Counted from the stretch's first letter, positions 7,020 to 16,700 are shown. The stretch: 40,116 nt of DNA from Gammaproteobacteria bacterium (GCA_021772935.1 JAJFLA010000016.1:1-40116), one strand, 5' to 3'. The notes: generated by a model from the letters alone, not told the origin. Program-made: numbers and translations.

Positions 7020-9659
7020 CTAACGCAGTGCATTGCTGACGATCTCAGACACATCACCCGACAAATTAACAAGCGATGCAATACGTTGTAACTCCGCTTC
7101 CATCAGCACTTTTCTACCTCCATCATAGCGTTTCCAACGGTTGAATGCCGAAGCCATCCTGGCGGCTACTTGCGGGTTTAGCCCATCCAACTCAATCACA
7201 CAATCCGCCTGAAATGTATAACCTGATCCATCGGGCGCATGAAACCCGGTCGGGTTCAACATTGAAAACACACCAATCAGAGCACGTACCTTGTTGGGGT
7301 TGTGGATACTGAATGAAGGATGTTCCATCAATCTCTTTACGGTATTTACCGTGTTGCCACCCGGTTTGATGGCCTGCATGATGAACCATTTATCCATCAC
7401 CAGGGCATCAGATTTCCATTCAGCTTCAAACTCGGAAAGTGCTACTCCAGCCAAGGTTGAATCAATCAAAATCAGACCTTGTATGGCGGCCAGCGTATCG
7501 GTCATATTATCGCTTAATTCGAGTTGGGCGTACGCCAGTGACTCGCCTGCATCGGTCTCAAGCAAATAAGACAGACAGATGTTTTTAAGACTTCGCCGGG
7601 CCATGGCTTCAGCCGACTTCTGATAAGCGCTACCGTCATTCAAGTCTGTATAACGCGCAGTGAAAAGCGTGTTCAATTCACAGGCCAGTCCCTTCTTGAT
7701 GAAATTCCGGGCTAAATGGATAGCATCAACATCAACCACGTCTAGCTGGTCGGCGAGGTAATCTTCGACTGGCAGTGTCAAAGCTTCAGCCAATAACGCC
7801 GGGGCTGCCTGGTGATCTGACAATATGCCCCGGAACGCTTTTACCAGGCATGAATCCAAGTCCATTTCTGCGCCTTGCGTATGCTGCCGGTATTGCCTAA
7901 GGATGGCATTCTCGGCCATCCGTTGCGCCGCATCCCAACGCCCGTACGCATCAGTGTCATGTGCAATCAAGGTCGCCAATTGCTCTGCTGAATAATCAAA
8001 ATGGATTTTCACTGGTGCTGAATAATCTCTGAACAGAGAAGGCACTGGCGCTTCCGGAACATCGACAAAAGTGAATTCCTGTTGTGTTTCTTCCATTACG
8101 AGTAAGCGTGTACCAGTCACAACCTCCGTCTCAGCTTCAAGTCGCAGAGGCAATTCGGCACCATTGTAAGACAGCAAACCAACAGCAAACGGCAACACCA
8201 GGGGCTGTTTGTCCTTTTGCTCATGCGTTGGGGGCGTGTGTTGTTGCAGTGTTAGCGTATACTTTTGAGTTGCCGCATCATAATGGTCTGATACGTGTAC
8301 TCGTGGTGTACCAGACTGGCTGTACCAACGCCCGAAACGGTCCAGGTTGACGCCATTGGCATCTGCCATAGCGGCAAGAAAATCATCACAGGTCACAGCT
8401 TCGCCGTCGTGCCGGTCAAAATATAACTTCAAGCCTTTCTGAAAACCGACTTCACCCAACAGAGTGTGATACATGCGGATGATAGTCGAACCTTTTTGAT
8501 AGACCGTCGCAGTATAGAAATTATTGATCTCGACATACTGATCCGGACGTATTGGGTGCGACATCGGACCATCATCTTCAGGAAACTGGCGATTTCTCAG
8601 GTCACGAATAACCCTTATACGTTTAACCGCCCGCGATTGCATATCGGCCGAAAACTCTTCATCCCGGAATACAGTGAGGCCTTCCTTCAAGGTCAACTGG
8701 AACCAATCCTGGCAGGTGACACGATTACCGGTCCAGTTGTGGAAATATTCATGACCGATAACACCTTCAATACCCTGGTAGTCAGCATCTGTTGCTGTAT
8801 CCGGTCGCGCAAGAACATATTTTGAATTGAAAATGTTCAGCGACTTGTTTTCCATTGCCCCCATGTTGAAATCATTGGTGGCTACGATGTGATAGATATC
8901 AAGGTCGTATTCAAGATCGAACCTTTCCTCATCCCAACGCATGGCATTAATTAACGATTCCATAGCATGTTCGCAGCGATCGAGGTTTTCTTCCTCTACA
9001 TAAATCTTCAAACTAACCTTACGTCCACTACGGGTGACGAAATGGTCTTTAACTAGCGCCAAATCACCTGCGACAAGGGCAAAAAGGTAAGAGGGTTTTG
9101 GAAATGGGTCTTCCCAACATACCCAATGACGACCATCCGGCAAACCCCCAGCACCCACCTGGTTCCCATTTGACAGCAATACCGGAAAATCCGATTGATT
9201 GGCCTCCAGGGTAACCCTGTAGGTAGTCATCACATCAGGACGGTCCGGAAACCAGGTGATTTTCCGAAACCCCTGTGCCTCGCACTGAGTCAGCAGAAAC
9301 CCACCGGAAAGGTATAAGCCTTCAAGTGCAGAATTACTCGCCGGGTGAATCCGGACTTCGGTTTTCAGCAGGCTGTGTTGCGGTGCATCCGCAATCGTCA
9401 GCGTCTCACCTTCAATCGTATAATCACCCTCATTCAAAACACGGCCATTGAGCGTCATCGAGAGCAGTTGCAGATCACTGCCATTCAGAACGAGGTCCTG
9501 TGTGGCACTGGTTTCATCCCGCAACTGAAATGCCATCTCCGCACGAACAATAGTGGAATCCGTATCTACATCAAAATGCAAATCCAGTTGCTTAACAACC
9601 CAGGGGTAGGCCATATAATCTTTGCGATAAATAGCCGTGCCGGTTACGCCTTCTTTCAT
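7020..9659 (-). CDS. pepN: Aminopeptidase N (M1 family zinc metallopeptidase)
   Basis: Cytoplasmic exopeptidase that removes N-terminal residues from peptides in the last stage of protein turnover. The 879-residue length is close to that of E. coli PepN (870). The substrate motif GAMEN is at 267-271. The zinc site HEYFH is at 303-307, with the third ligand Glu326 in LKEGLTV at the expected 18-residue spacing. The start is preceded by AAGGA about 9 nt upstream. It is divergent from the dehydratase gene with only 58 bp between the two starts, so both promoters must share that short stretch. Confidence 0.97.
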   Translation of the reverse strand: MKEGVTGTAIYRKDYMAYPWVVKQLDLHFDVDTDSTIVRAEMAFQLRDETSATQDLVLNGSDLQLLSMTLNGRVLNEGDYTIEGETLTIADAPQHSLLKTEVRIHPASNSALEGLYLSGGFLLTQCEAQGFRKITWFPDRPDVMTTYRVTLEANQSDFPVLLSNGNQVGAGGLPDGRHWVCWEDPFPKPSYLFALVAGDLALVKDHFVTRSGRKVSLKIYVEEENLDRCEHAMESLINAMRWDEERFDLEYDLDIYHIVATNDFNMGAMENKSLNIFNSKYVLARPDTATDADYQGIEGVIGHEYFHNWTGNRVTCQDWFQLTLKEGLTVFRDEEFSADMQSRAVKRIRVIRDLRNRQFPEDDGPMSHPIRPDQYVEINNFYTATVYQKGSTIIRMYHTLLGEVGFQKGLKLYFDRHDGEAVTCDDFLAAMADANGVNLDRFGRWYSQSGTPRVHVSDHYDAATQKYTLTLQQHTPPTHEQKDKQPLVLPFAVGLLSYNGAELPLRLEAETEVVTGTRLLVMEETQQEFTFVDVPEAPVPSLFRDYSAPVKIHFDYSAEQLATLIAHDTDAYGRWDAAQRMAENAILRQYRQHTQGAEMDLDSCLVKAFRGILSDHQAAPALLAEALTLPVEDYLADQLDVVDVDAIHLARNFIKKGLACELNTLFTARYTDLNDGSAYQKSAEAMARRSLKNICLSYLLETDAGESLAYAQLELSDNMTDTLAAIQGLILIDSTLAGVALSEFEAEWKSDALVMDKWFIMQAIKPGGNTVNTVKRLMEHPSFSIHNPNKVRALIGVFSMLNPTGFHAPDGSGYTFQADCVIELDGLNPQVAARMASAFNRWKRYDGGRKVLMEAELQRIASLVNLSGDVSEIVSNALR

Positions 9660-9717
9660 AAAACCTGTTCCTTAATGCAAATTCTGCTGGTGAAGTAGAT
9701 AAAAGGGCCAGTATTAT

Positions 9718-10683
9718 ATGCCGATGAAGGACATAGCTGCAGAACAAATACCTGACATTGCAGACATTCTCGCGGCCGAGCAACGTATCAGGCCAATGAT
9801 TCGCACCACACCCATTCTTGCTGACACACAATTCAATAAAATTCTGGGCTGCGAACTTTGGCTTAAATGTGAAAATTTACAACGTACCGGTTCATTCAAA
9901 TTCCGTGGTGCCAGTAATGCAATAGCCCTGCTGGATGAAAATGGCATTAATGGTGATGTAGCAACGCATTCTTCTGGCAATCATGGTGCCGCTTTGGCGT
10001 TAGCCGCATCCAATCACAACCGTGGCTCGTGGATAGTCATGCCCGATAACTCAGTTAAAGCCAAGGTAGAGGCTGTACGGCGCAACGGTGGTGAAATTGT
10101 GTTCTGTCAGCCTTTCCAGCAAGACAGAGAGAAAGGTCTGGCTGGTCTGGTCGCAAAAGGCTGTGTACCTATCCCACCTTATGATCATGCTGACATCATA
10201 TGTGGTCAAGGCACGGCCGTCATTGAACTATCCAAGCAATGCCGTGGCCTGGATATTATCCTCACACCAGTAGGTGGTGGTGGTTTGATCAGCGGCTCTG
10301 CAATCGGCGCAAAGGCACTGATACCTGGTGTCACCGTGATAGGCGCTGAACCAGAAGGTGCAGCAGATACAGCAATGAGCCTGAGGTGGGGTAAACGAGT
10401 AGACCAGTTCCCGGTTGATACCATTGCGGATGGCCTGCGTGCAATGGTTGGAGTGCTGAATTTCAAAATCATACGCGACAAGGTAAATAAGGTGATCACG
10501 GTCAGCGACGTGGAAATTGTCGATGCCATGGCATTGGTCTGGCAGCACTTCCGAATGCTGATTGAGCCATCATCGGCCACCGTAATTGCCGCAATCCTGG
10601 CATCCCCTGAAGATTTTTCCGGCTCGCGTGTTGGTGCGATCATTAGCGGCGGCAATGTCGATCTTGAACGATTACCATTCTAA
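9718..10683 (+). CDS. PLP-dependent threonine/serine dehydratase or serine racemase family protein
   Basis: 321 residues of the fold-type II PLP family. Lys61 in GSFKFRGA is the expected Schiff-base lysine. SSGNHG (about 85-90) and the glycine loop GGGGL at 186-190 bind the cofactor. There is no C-terminal regulatory domain of the biosynthetic IlvA type, so it resembles catabolic threonine dehydratases and serine racemases; sequence alone does not decide between them. Known reactions in the family are deamination of Thr/Ser to 2-oxoacids or Ser racemisation. ATGs at 9718 and 9724 are both possible starts. The sixA-like gene follows after 17 bp, suggesting cotranscription. Confidence 0.88.
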   Translation: MPMKDIAAEQIPDIADILAAEQRIRPMIRTTPILADTQFNKILGCELWLKCENLQRTGSFKFRGASNAIALLDENGINGDVATHSSGNHGAALALAASNHNRGSWIVMPDNSVKAKVEAVRRNGGEIVFCQPFQQDREKGLAGLVAKGCVPIPPYDHADIICGQGTAVIELSKQCRGLDIILTPVGGGGLISGSAIGAKALIPGVTVIGAEPEGAADTAMSLRWGKRVDQFPVDTIADGLRAMVGVLNFKIIRDKVNKVITVSDVEIVDAMALVWQHFRMLIEPSSATVIAAILASPEDFSGSRVGAIISGGNVDLERLPF

Positions 10684-10700
10684 GGATTGATGAGAACGTT

Positions 10701-11210
10701 ATGACACACCAGCTTTACCTGTTACGCCATGCCAAAGCTGAGCCCTGGAGCCCGCTGGGTAATGATTTCTCCAGACCATTAAGCTCAAAAGGTAACTGCC
10801 ATGCACAGCGTGCTGCAGAATGGGCGAAGGAAGTATTGCCACCACCCGATACCATTTTGTGCTCACCAGCGAAGCGTACCCGGGAAACACTTGGCCCATT
10901 TCTCTCCCATTGGCCACAATTGCTGGCAACCACTGATTACATCGATTCGATGTATGGCGCATCCTTGAACATGCTATTGACGCTGGCCACAGACGCATTT
11001 AGCTACAGCGAACGGCTTTTGATGGTCGGGCACAATCCTGGGTTTGAGAATATGCTGATGGATGTACTACAGCAGGATCAGGCTGTCAGTATTCATAAAA
11101 TGGCAACAGGAACGTTGGCAGTCATCGAGTTTCCTGGCAATTTCCAACGGGATGCACGTAAAGGCAAGCTGCTGCACCTGATCCGGCGAAAACAGTTTTC
11201 AGACAACTGA
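10701..11210 (+). CDS. sixA: SixA-like phosphohistidine phosphatase
   Basis: 169 residues of the histidine phosphatase superfamily. The N-terminal LYLLRHAKAE holds the catalytic RHx motif (His10). A second conserved His is in MVGHNPGFE (about 111-119), and CSPAKRTRET carries the conserved SPxxRxxxT arginine. SixA enzymes remove phosphate from phosphohistidine proteins such as ArcB or PTS components. The substrate here is not known. It follows the dehydratase by 17 bp, and its last 12 bp overlap the end of the convergent methionine-sulfoxide reductase gene. Confidence 0.85.
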   Translation: MTHQLYLLRHAKAEPWSPLGNDFSRPLSSKGNCHAQRAAEWAKEVLPPPDTILCSPAKRTRETLGPFLSHWPQLLATTDYIDSMYGASLNMLLTLATDAFSYSERLLMVGHNPGFENMLMDVLQQDQAVSIHKMATGTLAVIEFPGNFQRDARKGKLLHLIRRKQFSDN

Positions 11211-11663
11211 AGATAGGTATACGCGCGCCAGAGCTGTAAGACCCGCTTCATCATCTGGACCGAAACGATCAAGGCGGGTACTGTCAACATCCAGCACACC
11301 GAGCAGTTGTTCCTTTTTGAATAAAGGCACTACGACCTCGGAGCGTGCTTCGGCATCACAGACGATATGTCCATCGAACGTTTCAACATCGGCTACGCGT
11401 ATGGTTTCCCCGGTAACTGCCGCAGTACCGCAAACCCCTTCACCCAACTTGATACTGACACAAGCTGGTTTGCCCTGAAAAGGGCCAACCATGAGGGTTT
11501 CACCATCCAGAAAATAAAACCCAACCCAACTGACATCAGCTAGCTCCTGGTACAGCAACGCACTGAGATTGGCAGCGTTAGAAATACGATTTGAAGTCAC
11601 ACTAAGTAAGCCTTCAGCCTGTTGAATAAGTCGCTGCCAGGAAAAATTGTTGGAAACCATCAT
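11199..11663 (-). CDS. msrC: Free methionine-(R)-sulfoxide reductase (GAF-domain fRMsr)
   Basis: Reduces free methionine-R-sulfoxide, using cysteines placed in a GAF fold. The 154-residue product matches the family length. It shows WVGFYFLDG, GPFQGKPAC, GEGVCGTAA and the segment GHIVCDAEARSEVVVPL, so the three characteristic cysteines are all present. The start overlaps the stop of the upstream methyltransferase gene as ATGA, implying translational coupling. It is the last gene of the leftward hut-containing set and overlaps sixA tail to tail by 12 bp. Confidence 0.93.
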   Translation of the reverse strand: MMVSNNFSWQRLIQQAEGLLSVTSNRISNAANLSALLYQELADVSWVGFYFLDGETLMVGPFQGKPACVSIKLGEGVCGTAAVTGETIRVADVETFDGHIVCDAEARSEVVVPLFKKEQLLGVLDVDSTRLDRFGPDDEAGLTALARVYLSSVV

Positions 11664-12256
11664 GATCTTTTTAACACCAGGATAAAATTATTAGCCGGCA
11701 TGGCAAGTTTATGTTCAAGCTGCATGTGATGGAGATTGGCTAGAGATTCAATCATTGCCATATTGCGAATACCCATGTGTGAACCCTCAGCGCGCAGGTG
11801 AGCATCAAATTGTGCGTTGCTTTCTGAGGTAAAACGGTTATCGACATTAAACGGCCCATAAAGACAAAACCTTGCACCAGTGACCAGATGTGCCGCAACC
11901 CCGGTAAACATCGCAATCACCGCTTCCCAAGGCATGATATGAGCCGTATTAGCAGAGTATGCCGCGTCATAGGAACGCCCCGGCCAAGGGTCACAAAGTA
12001 CATCCAATTTCAACACGGACAGAATATTTTCATTACCTTCATCTGAAAAACAGGTTTCAAGCCCTGCCAGATTTTCTTCCCTGTCGCTCGGTTGCCATAC
12101 CAAGCCAGGCAAATTTCGTGTAAAAAAAGTAGCGTGCTGTCCCGTTCCAGAGCCAATCTCAAGCACTGTGCCCTCTAAGGGTAGCAACACCTTCAATTGA
12201 TCAAGAATAGCTTGTCGATTTCTTTCTGCAGCGCTGGAAAAAGGGTTGGTATTCAT
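11660..12256 (-). CDS. DUF938 family SAM-dependent methyltransferase-like protein
   Basis: 198 residues. The N-terminal NPFSSAAERNRQAI and the SAM-binding LEIGSGTGQHATFF (about 32-45) are typical of the DUF938 family. The later GPFNVDNRFTSESNAQFDAHLR is also a family hallmark. The substrate is unknown. It overlaps the hutF stop upstream and the msrC start downstream by 4 bp each, so the three genes are probably translated as a coupled block. Whether it acts in histidine breakdown or merely shares the transcript cannot be judged. Confidence 0.88.
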   Translation of the reverse strand: MNTNPFSSAAERNRQAILDQLKVLLPLEGTVLEIGSGTGQHATFFTRNLPGLVWQPSDREENLAGLETCFSDEGNENILSVLKLDVLCDPWPGRSYDAAYSANTAHIMPWEAVIAMFTGVAAHLVTGARFCLYGPFNVDNRFTSESNAQFDAHLRAEGSHMGIRNMAMIESLANLHHMQLEHKLAMPANNFILVLKRS

Positions 12257-13629
12257 CCGCTTTTTAGCTCCGACAAAACTTGTGCAAAAGCGCTCCTGAG
12301 TGAGGTATCAGCGACATGGTGTCCCTGATTAACCACGCGCTGACCTGCTACCCAGACTGATTTCAACATCGATTTGTCTCCAGCGAATATCCAACTGTCT
12401 AAAGCCACATCAGGTTCCCGGCCATTTAATAGTTCATGGTCGGCATCCAATTCCAGTAAGTCAGCCCGGCACCCCGGTGCCAGACGACCAGCAGGCTGAC
12501 CAAGGACAGCGGCTCCCGTGCGAGCCGCATGTTGGTAAAGAAACCTGCCACAGCTTGTGCCAGTCCCAGTCAACACATTACGCTGACCGCTTCTTAACCT
12601 TTCGTTGTACTCAAGCAAACGCAATTCTTCAGCAACTGAAATCCGGACATTGCTGTCAGTACCAATAGCAAAACAGCCACCGGCTTTTAACCAGTCTGCG
12701 GTTCTGAACACACCGTCACCCAAATCTGCTTCAGTGGTGGGGCACAAACCTACCGTCGCCCTACTGGCTGCAGCGAGCTGCAATTCACTATCTGACATAT
12801 GTGTCGCATGCACCAGACACCAACGTTGGTCAACAGAAAACTGATCAAGCAACCATTCTACCGGTCGTACACCAAGATGGTGTCTGCAATCTTCGATTTC
12901 AGCCGGTTGCTCAGCAATATGCAGGTGTACTGGACACTGCTTGTCAGGCCAGGATTGCAGCACTTCATGTAGGGAATTTGCTGGCACTGCTCGCAAGGAA
13001 TGCGGAGCGATCCCCAATTCAATCAAAGACTTGTCGGAGATAATTTTTTTACAACTTTCCAGTAATCGTAAATATTGGCTTGGTGAATGTGCAAATCTTT
13101 GTTGTTCATGAGCCACACTTTCTTTGCCAAAACCCGCGCTGCAATACAGCACCGGCAACAAGGTCATCGCAATACCACTCTGTGTAGCCGCCCCAATAAG
13201 ACGCTCACTCATTTCAGCGGGATTAGCATAAACCACCCCGTTGGGCTGGTGGTGTAAATAGTGAAATTCGGCACAGCTTGTAAAACCGGCCTTTAACATT
13301 TCAACAAATACCCATTGCGCAACTGCGCCAAACTGCTCCGGTGAAACCAGGTTGGCTGTTCGGTACATGACTTCGCGCCAACTCCAGAAGCTATCATTGT
13401 GACTACCCCTTGGCCCGGTCAGACCAGCAATCAGGCGTTGAAAGCAGTGACTGTGCGCATTGGGCATACCCGGCACAACGATGCCACTAATACAGGTATC
13501 TGCGGCTTGAGGGGAACCTTCTTCAATCTTGGCGATAATACCATCTGCAGCAAGGTCTATTACCACGTCATTACGCCACTGATCCTCTTGCAGGAGCATT
13601 TTACAATAAATTTTCAAACTGGCGTCCAT
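12253..13629 (-). CDS. hutF: Formimidoylglutamate deiminase HutF
   Basis: Converts N-formimidoyl-L-glutamate to N-formyl-L-glutamate and ammonia in the five-step histidine degradation pathway. It is an amidohydrolase: the zinc motif PNAHSHCFQR lies near residue 60, followed by HLHIAEQ and a late GTDSN carrying the metal-site Asp. The start at 13629 gives 458 residues, and its N-terminus fits the family; an upstream extension to 13713 and ATG 13599 are alternatives, none with a strong ribosome-binding site. It overlaps the end of hutG by 16 bp. HutH, HutU and HutI are not in the window. Confidence 0.92.
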   Translation of the reverse strand: MDASLKIYCKMLLQEDQWRNDVVIDLAADGIIAKIEEGSPQAADTCISGIVVPGMPNAHSHCFQRLIAGLTGPRGSHNDSFWSWREVMYRTANLVSPEQFGAVAQWVFVEMLKAGFTSCAEFHYLHHQPNGVVYANPAEMSERLIGAATQSGIAMTLLPVLYCSAGFGKESVAHEQQRFAHSPSQYLRLLESCKKIISDKSLIELGIAPHSLRAVPANSLHEVLQSWPDKQCPVHLHIAEQPAEIEDCRHHLGVRPVEWLLDQFSVDQRWCLVHATHMSDSELQLAAASRATVGLCPTTEADLGDGVFRTADWLKAGGCFAIGTDSNVRISVAEELRLLEYNERLRSGQRNVLTGTGTSCGRFLYQHAARTGAAVLGQPAGRLAPGCRADLLELDADHELLNGREPDVALDSWIFAGDKSMLKSVWVAGQRVVNQGHHVADTSLRSAFAQVLSELKSG

Positions 13630-14417
13630 TGTAATAACGTCGTTATAAGGCCGCGCAAAACGGGTGATATTTCCTTGACCAGAGCCTGATCGTACACCGG
13701 GGGCTGTTCGCACATATAAACTGATTGTGCCATTTCAAGTTGCAAGGCATGAACATTATCACCTGGCCGACCATAGTTTCTTGTAATGTATCCACCCTGG
13801 AATCGACCATCAAGAACCGTTGAATAAACAGCGTTTTTATTTAGTGCGGCAAAACTCGATGAAACCAGGCTCGGGTCTGCGCTTGCACCCTGATAACTTC
13901 CAAGATTTAGATCCGGCAACCTGCCTTCAAATAACATCGGGACCTCGCTGCGGATGGAATGTACATCGAGCAAGATGGCGTAACCAAAACGGAGCTTGAG
14001 TTCCTGAAGCTCAGTGGCGAGCTTTTTGTGATAAGGGTACCAAAATTGCTGCAGGCGTTGGACTGACTCGACTTTATCCGGTCTCATGCCGCTGTGGTAT
14101 AACGGGGCACCGTCAAATGATTGTTCCGGCAGCAACCCGGTACCTCCGCCAGAATAAAGTGCCGTATTATCGGGTGGGCGGTTCAGGTCGATAACATAAC
14201 GGGAGTAATTGGCAACCAGCATAGCAACACCTTGATCTGCAACCCATTGATAAAGACGGTCGACAAACCAATCGGTATCCGGTAATTGACTTGCCTGATC
14301 TGTGAGGCGCTCGTTGATGATCGTCGGCACATGGGTACCGGAGTGTGGAACACTCACCAACAGTGGGGTTTGACCAGGTTGGAATGAGAAGACAGGCTTC
14401 ATGTTTTCTGTATTCAA
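13614..14417 (-). CDS. hutG: N-formylglutamate deformylase HutG
   Basis: Hydrolyses N-formylglutamate to glutamate and formate, the step after HutF. 267 residues, with the family features LVSVPHSGTHVP (about 20-31), DTDWFVDRLY, YVIDLNRPPDN and ILLDVHSIRSEVP. The first codon is TTG at 14417 with TGAGG just upstream; an ATG at 14402 is an alternative without a good site. The pairing with hutF identifies the formiminoglutamate route through formylglutamate, not direct formamide release. Transcription is odd: a terminator-like hairpin ends only 14 bp upstream of the TTG. Confidence 0.93.
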   Translation of the reverse strand: MNTENMKPVFSFQPGQTPLLVSVPHSGTHVPTIINERLTDQASQLPDTDWFVDRLYQWVADQGVAMLVANYSRYVIDLNRPPDNTALYSGGGTGLLPEQSFDGAPLYHSGMRPDKVESVQRLQQFWYPYHKKLATELQELKLRFGYAILLDVHSIRSEVPMLFEGRLPDLNLGSYQGASADPSLVSSSFAALNKNAVYSTVLDGRFQGGYITRNYGRPGDNVHALQLEMAQSVYMCEQPPVYDQALVKEISPVLRGLITTLLQWTPV

Positions 14418-14431
14418 GGAACCTCAATCCA

Positions 14432-14458
14432 AAAAGCCCGGGTTATGCCCGGGCTTTT
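14432..14458 (-). terminator. Strong terminator hairpin between pilQ and hutG
   Basis: AAAAGCCCGGG and CCCGGGCTTTT form an 11-bp perfect stem around the loop TTATG. On the minus strand it ends in a T run and lies 30 bp after the pilQ stop, so it should end the pil transcript. It could work in both directions. Because hutG starts 14-29 bp further on, any hut transcript must begin before the hairpin and pass through it, or start inside it. Confidence 0.88.
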
Positions 14459-14488
14459 GAGTAATCTATGCAAACAATTAAGGGACCC

Positions 14489-16660
14489 TTAATTCACTAT
14501 CGGGCGTTCATCCACAATGGTCGGCGTCACAAATATTAACAACTCTCGTTTTTTAGTCTCATTGGAGCGCCGTCTAAACAGGTTGCCAATACCCGGTATG
14601 CTGCTCAGGTAGGGAATCCTATCTTCATTTCGTTTACGTTCATCCTGGAAGATTCCGCCTAATACAACCGTCTCACCATTATTCACCAGGACCGATGTCT
14701 TCAGTTCTCGTGTATCGATTGAAGGCACCGATCCGCCTCGACCGGTTTGAAAAATCTCACCGACTGTATCTTGCTTGATTTCAAGTTCAAGTTGGACACG
14801 GTTGTCTGGCGTGATCAAAGGAGTGGCCCGTAGTTCAAGTACGGCTTCCTTGAACTGAACAGTCGTCGCACCGGATGATGCGGCTTCTTCAAAAGGAATT
14901 TCCACACCCTGTTGAATGAATGCTTCAGACTGGTTGGCTGTAACAATTCTTGGTGTGGAGATAACCTCGCCATCACCCTCTGCTTCGAGTGCGGAGAGTT
15001 CCAGGTCCAGCAAAATGTTTCCAGCAAGAAATGAAACGCCAATGGTCCCAGCAGCGCTATCTGCGACCGGGAGATTGACATTATATCGACCGGGAATACC
15101 CGGTAAATCAAGTAAACCATCATCCCTTGGATCGGTTGCCGGATTCAACAAGTCAGCACCTACACCATCACCGGCAACTGCCAGAATATTTCTCTGATTA
15201 TGCCAGGCTGAAACACCAAAACGAACACCGATTGCGTGAGAAAAATCACTGTTCGCAATCACAATACGCGACTCAATCTGAACCTGTCGAACCGGCCGGT
15301 CAAGATTCTGTATCAACTTTTGAATCGCTTCAATTCTGTCTGCGGTGTCCGTAACCATCAGTGTGTTGGTTCTGGAATCAATGGCTACAGAGCCACGATC
15401 AGACAATAACCCGGCATCACTTCCATCACTGACCGCTGCTTCATTAATCAAAGTCTGCAGGTTCTCGACGGTAGCATAACTAACGCTGATCAAAGCGGTC
15501 GTTAACGGCTCCAGTTCCTTACGATCCTGCAAAGCCTGTAGCAATTGCTGCTCACGGGCAGCGATATCCGCAGTGGGTGCAATCCAAATAACATTGCCGT
15601 TCTCACGCATATCAAGATTACGGGCATCAAGCACGATATCCAGTGCCTGGTCCCAGGGTACATTGGTAAGTCTCAGGGTCAGGTTTCCACTAACATTGTC
15701 AGCAACCACAATATTAAGTTCTGACACATCCGCAATTAACTGCAATACAGAACGTACCGGGATGTCCTGAAAGTTAAAGGTTACCCGGGCGCCCTCGTAT
15801 TCTTTATCCTGATAAAACTCAACTATTTCCTCGTCAGCTTCGATTGAAGTAGCCGTGAGCTCCGAAACTTCAATAACCCAGTCATTACCGGATTGATAGG
15901 CCATGTGCTCATAAAGTCCGGCTATTTCGAGCTCTATTCGCACAGCACTGCCCCTATCATCAGAGTCAATAATTTGTACCGGTGTTGCAAAGTCCACAAC
16001 ATCCAGGCGCTGATTCAGTGCTTCGAGTAGGCTCGCATCAAAAATATCTATTGATAAACCGCGTTCTCGTGAACTCACCGAAATATTTGCACCCGCTTGG
16101 TCAAGACCGATAATAACCTTGCTCTGGCCATTCTCACCACGTCGGAAATCTACGTTATCGATGGTATATCTTGTCGAACCGCTATGACTTGGGGTGCTAG
16201 GACCTGCACCATTCCCGGCAATCGACAGTACAACCTGACCATGTCCAGACTGGTAGTCATAGGTGACCGACTTGGAGAGATCAACCAGAACCCGTGTCCT
16301 GCCACCAGCTGATAGTGTGGTGAATCTCTGTACCGATCCGATACCAACGGAGACTGGACTTGTATCAACCTGGCTGTTGGTATCTGCCAAATCCAGTATG
16401 ATTCGCGCCGGGCTTTCCGTCGCAAACACACTGACATTTGGGTCGTCACCACCGGTTGACAGTGTGATAGTCACATCACCTGCGGCATTGCTTCTATAAT
16501 TTGCAGCGGTTACTTCACTTGATGCCCAGGCGGATAATGCCGGCAACATCAACAATACCAACCCAAGGCCCAAATGAGCTCCAGTCTTTCTGCTACCCAT
16601 AAACTGTCCCCATTTGCCCGCCAGTATCCATTTCAATTCAGAATCATTCTTGCTGTACAT
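14489..16660 (-). CDS. pilQ: Type IV pilus secretin PilQ
   Basis: Forms the multimeric outer-membrane channel through which the pilus is extruded. The start at 16660 is preceded by GAGGG at a good distance; a longer frame to 16756 runs over the end of pilP and lacks support. The 723-residue product has a late hydrophobic signal segment (LGLGLVLLMLPALSAWA, about 31-47). Two AMIN-type domains follow (about 50-270), for peptidoglycan contact, then the secretin N-domain (VRSVLQLIADVSELNIVV) and the C-terminal secretin signature ending VLGGIFQDERKRNEDRIPYL. It is last in pilMNOPQ; the aroK/aroB genes common after pilQ are missing. Confidence 0.97.
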   Translation of the reverse strand: MYSKNDSELKWILAGKWGQFMGSRKTGAHLGLGLVLLMLPALSAWASSEVTAANYRSNAAGDVTITLSTGGDDPNVSVFATESPARIILDLADTNSQVDTSPVSVGIGSVQRFTTLSAGGRTRVLVDLSKSVTYDYQSGHGQVVLSIAGNGAGPSTPSHSGSTRYTIDNVDFRRGENGQSKVIIGLDQAGANISVSSRERGLSIDIFDASLLEALNQRLDVVDFATPVQIIDSDDRGSAVRIELEIAGLYEHMAYQSGNDWVIEVSELTATSIEADEEIVEFYQDKEYEGARVTFNFQDIPVRSVLQLIADVSELNIVVADNVSGNLTLRLTNVPWDQALDIVLDARNLDMRENGNVIWIAPTADIAAREQQLLQALQDRKELEPLTTALISVSYATVENLQTLINEAAVSDGSDAGLLSDRGSVAIDSRTNTLMVTDTADRIEAIQKLIQNLDRPVRQVQIESRIVIANSDFSHAIGVRFGVSAWHNQRNILAVAGDGVGADLLNPATDPRDDGLLDLPGIPGRYNVNLPVADSAAGTIGVSFLAGNILLDLELSALEAEGDGEVISTPRIVTANQSEAFIQQGVEIPFEEAASSGATTVQFKEAVLELRATPLITPDNRVQLELEIKQDTVGEIFQTGRGGSVPSIDTRELKTSVLVNNGETVVLGGIFQDERKRNEDRIPYLSSIPGIGNLFRRRSNETKKRELLIFVTPTIVDERPIVN

Positions 16661-16700
16661 GGCTGTACCCTCATGGTTGCGCTTTTTCACGCTAACCGCA

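Noticed and set aside
9660-9717. Promoters in the short pepN/dehydratase divergent gap
   Set aside because: Both genes need one, but no hexamer pair with acceptable spacing could be chosen with confidence by eye.
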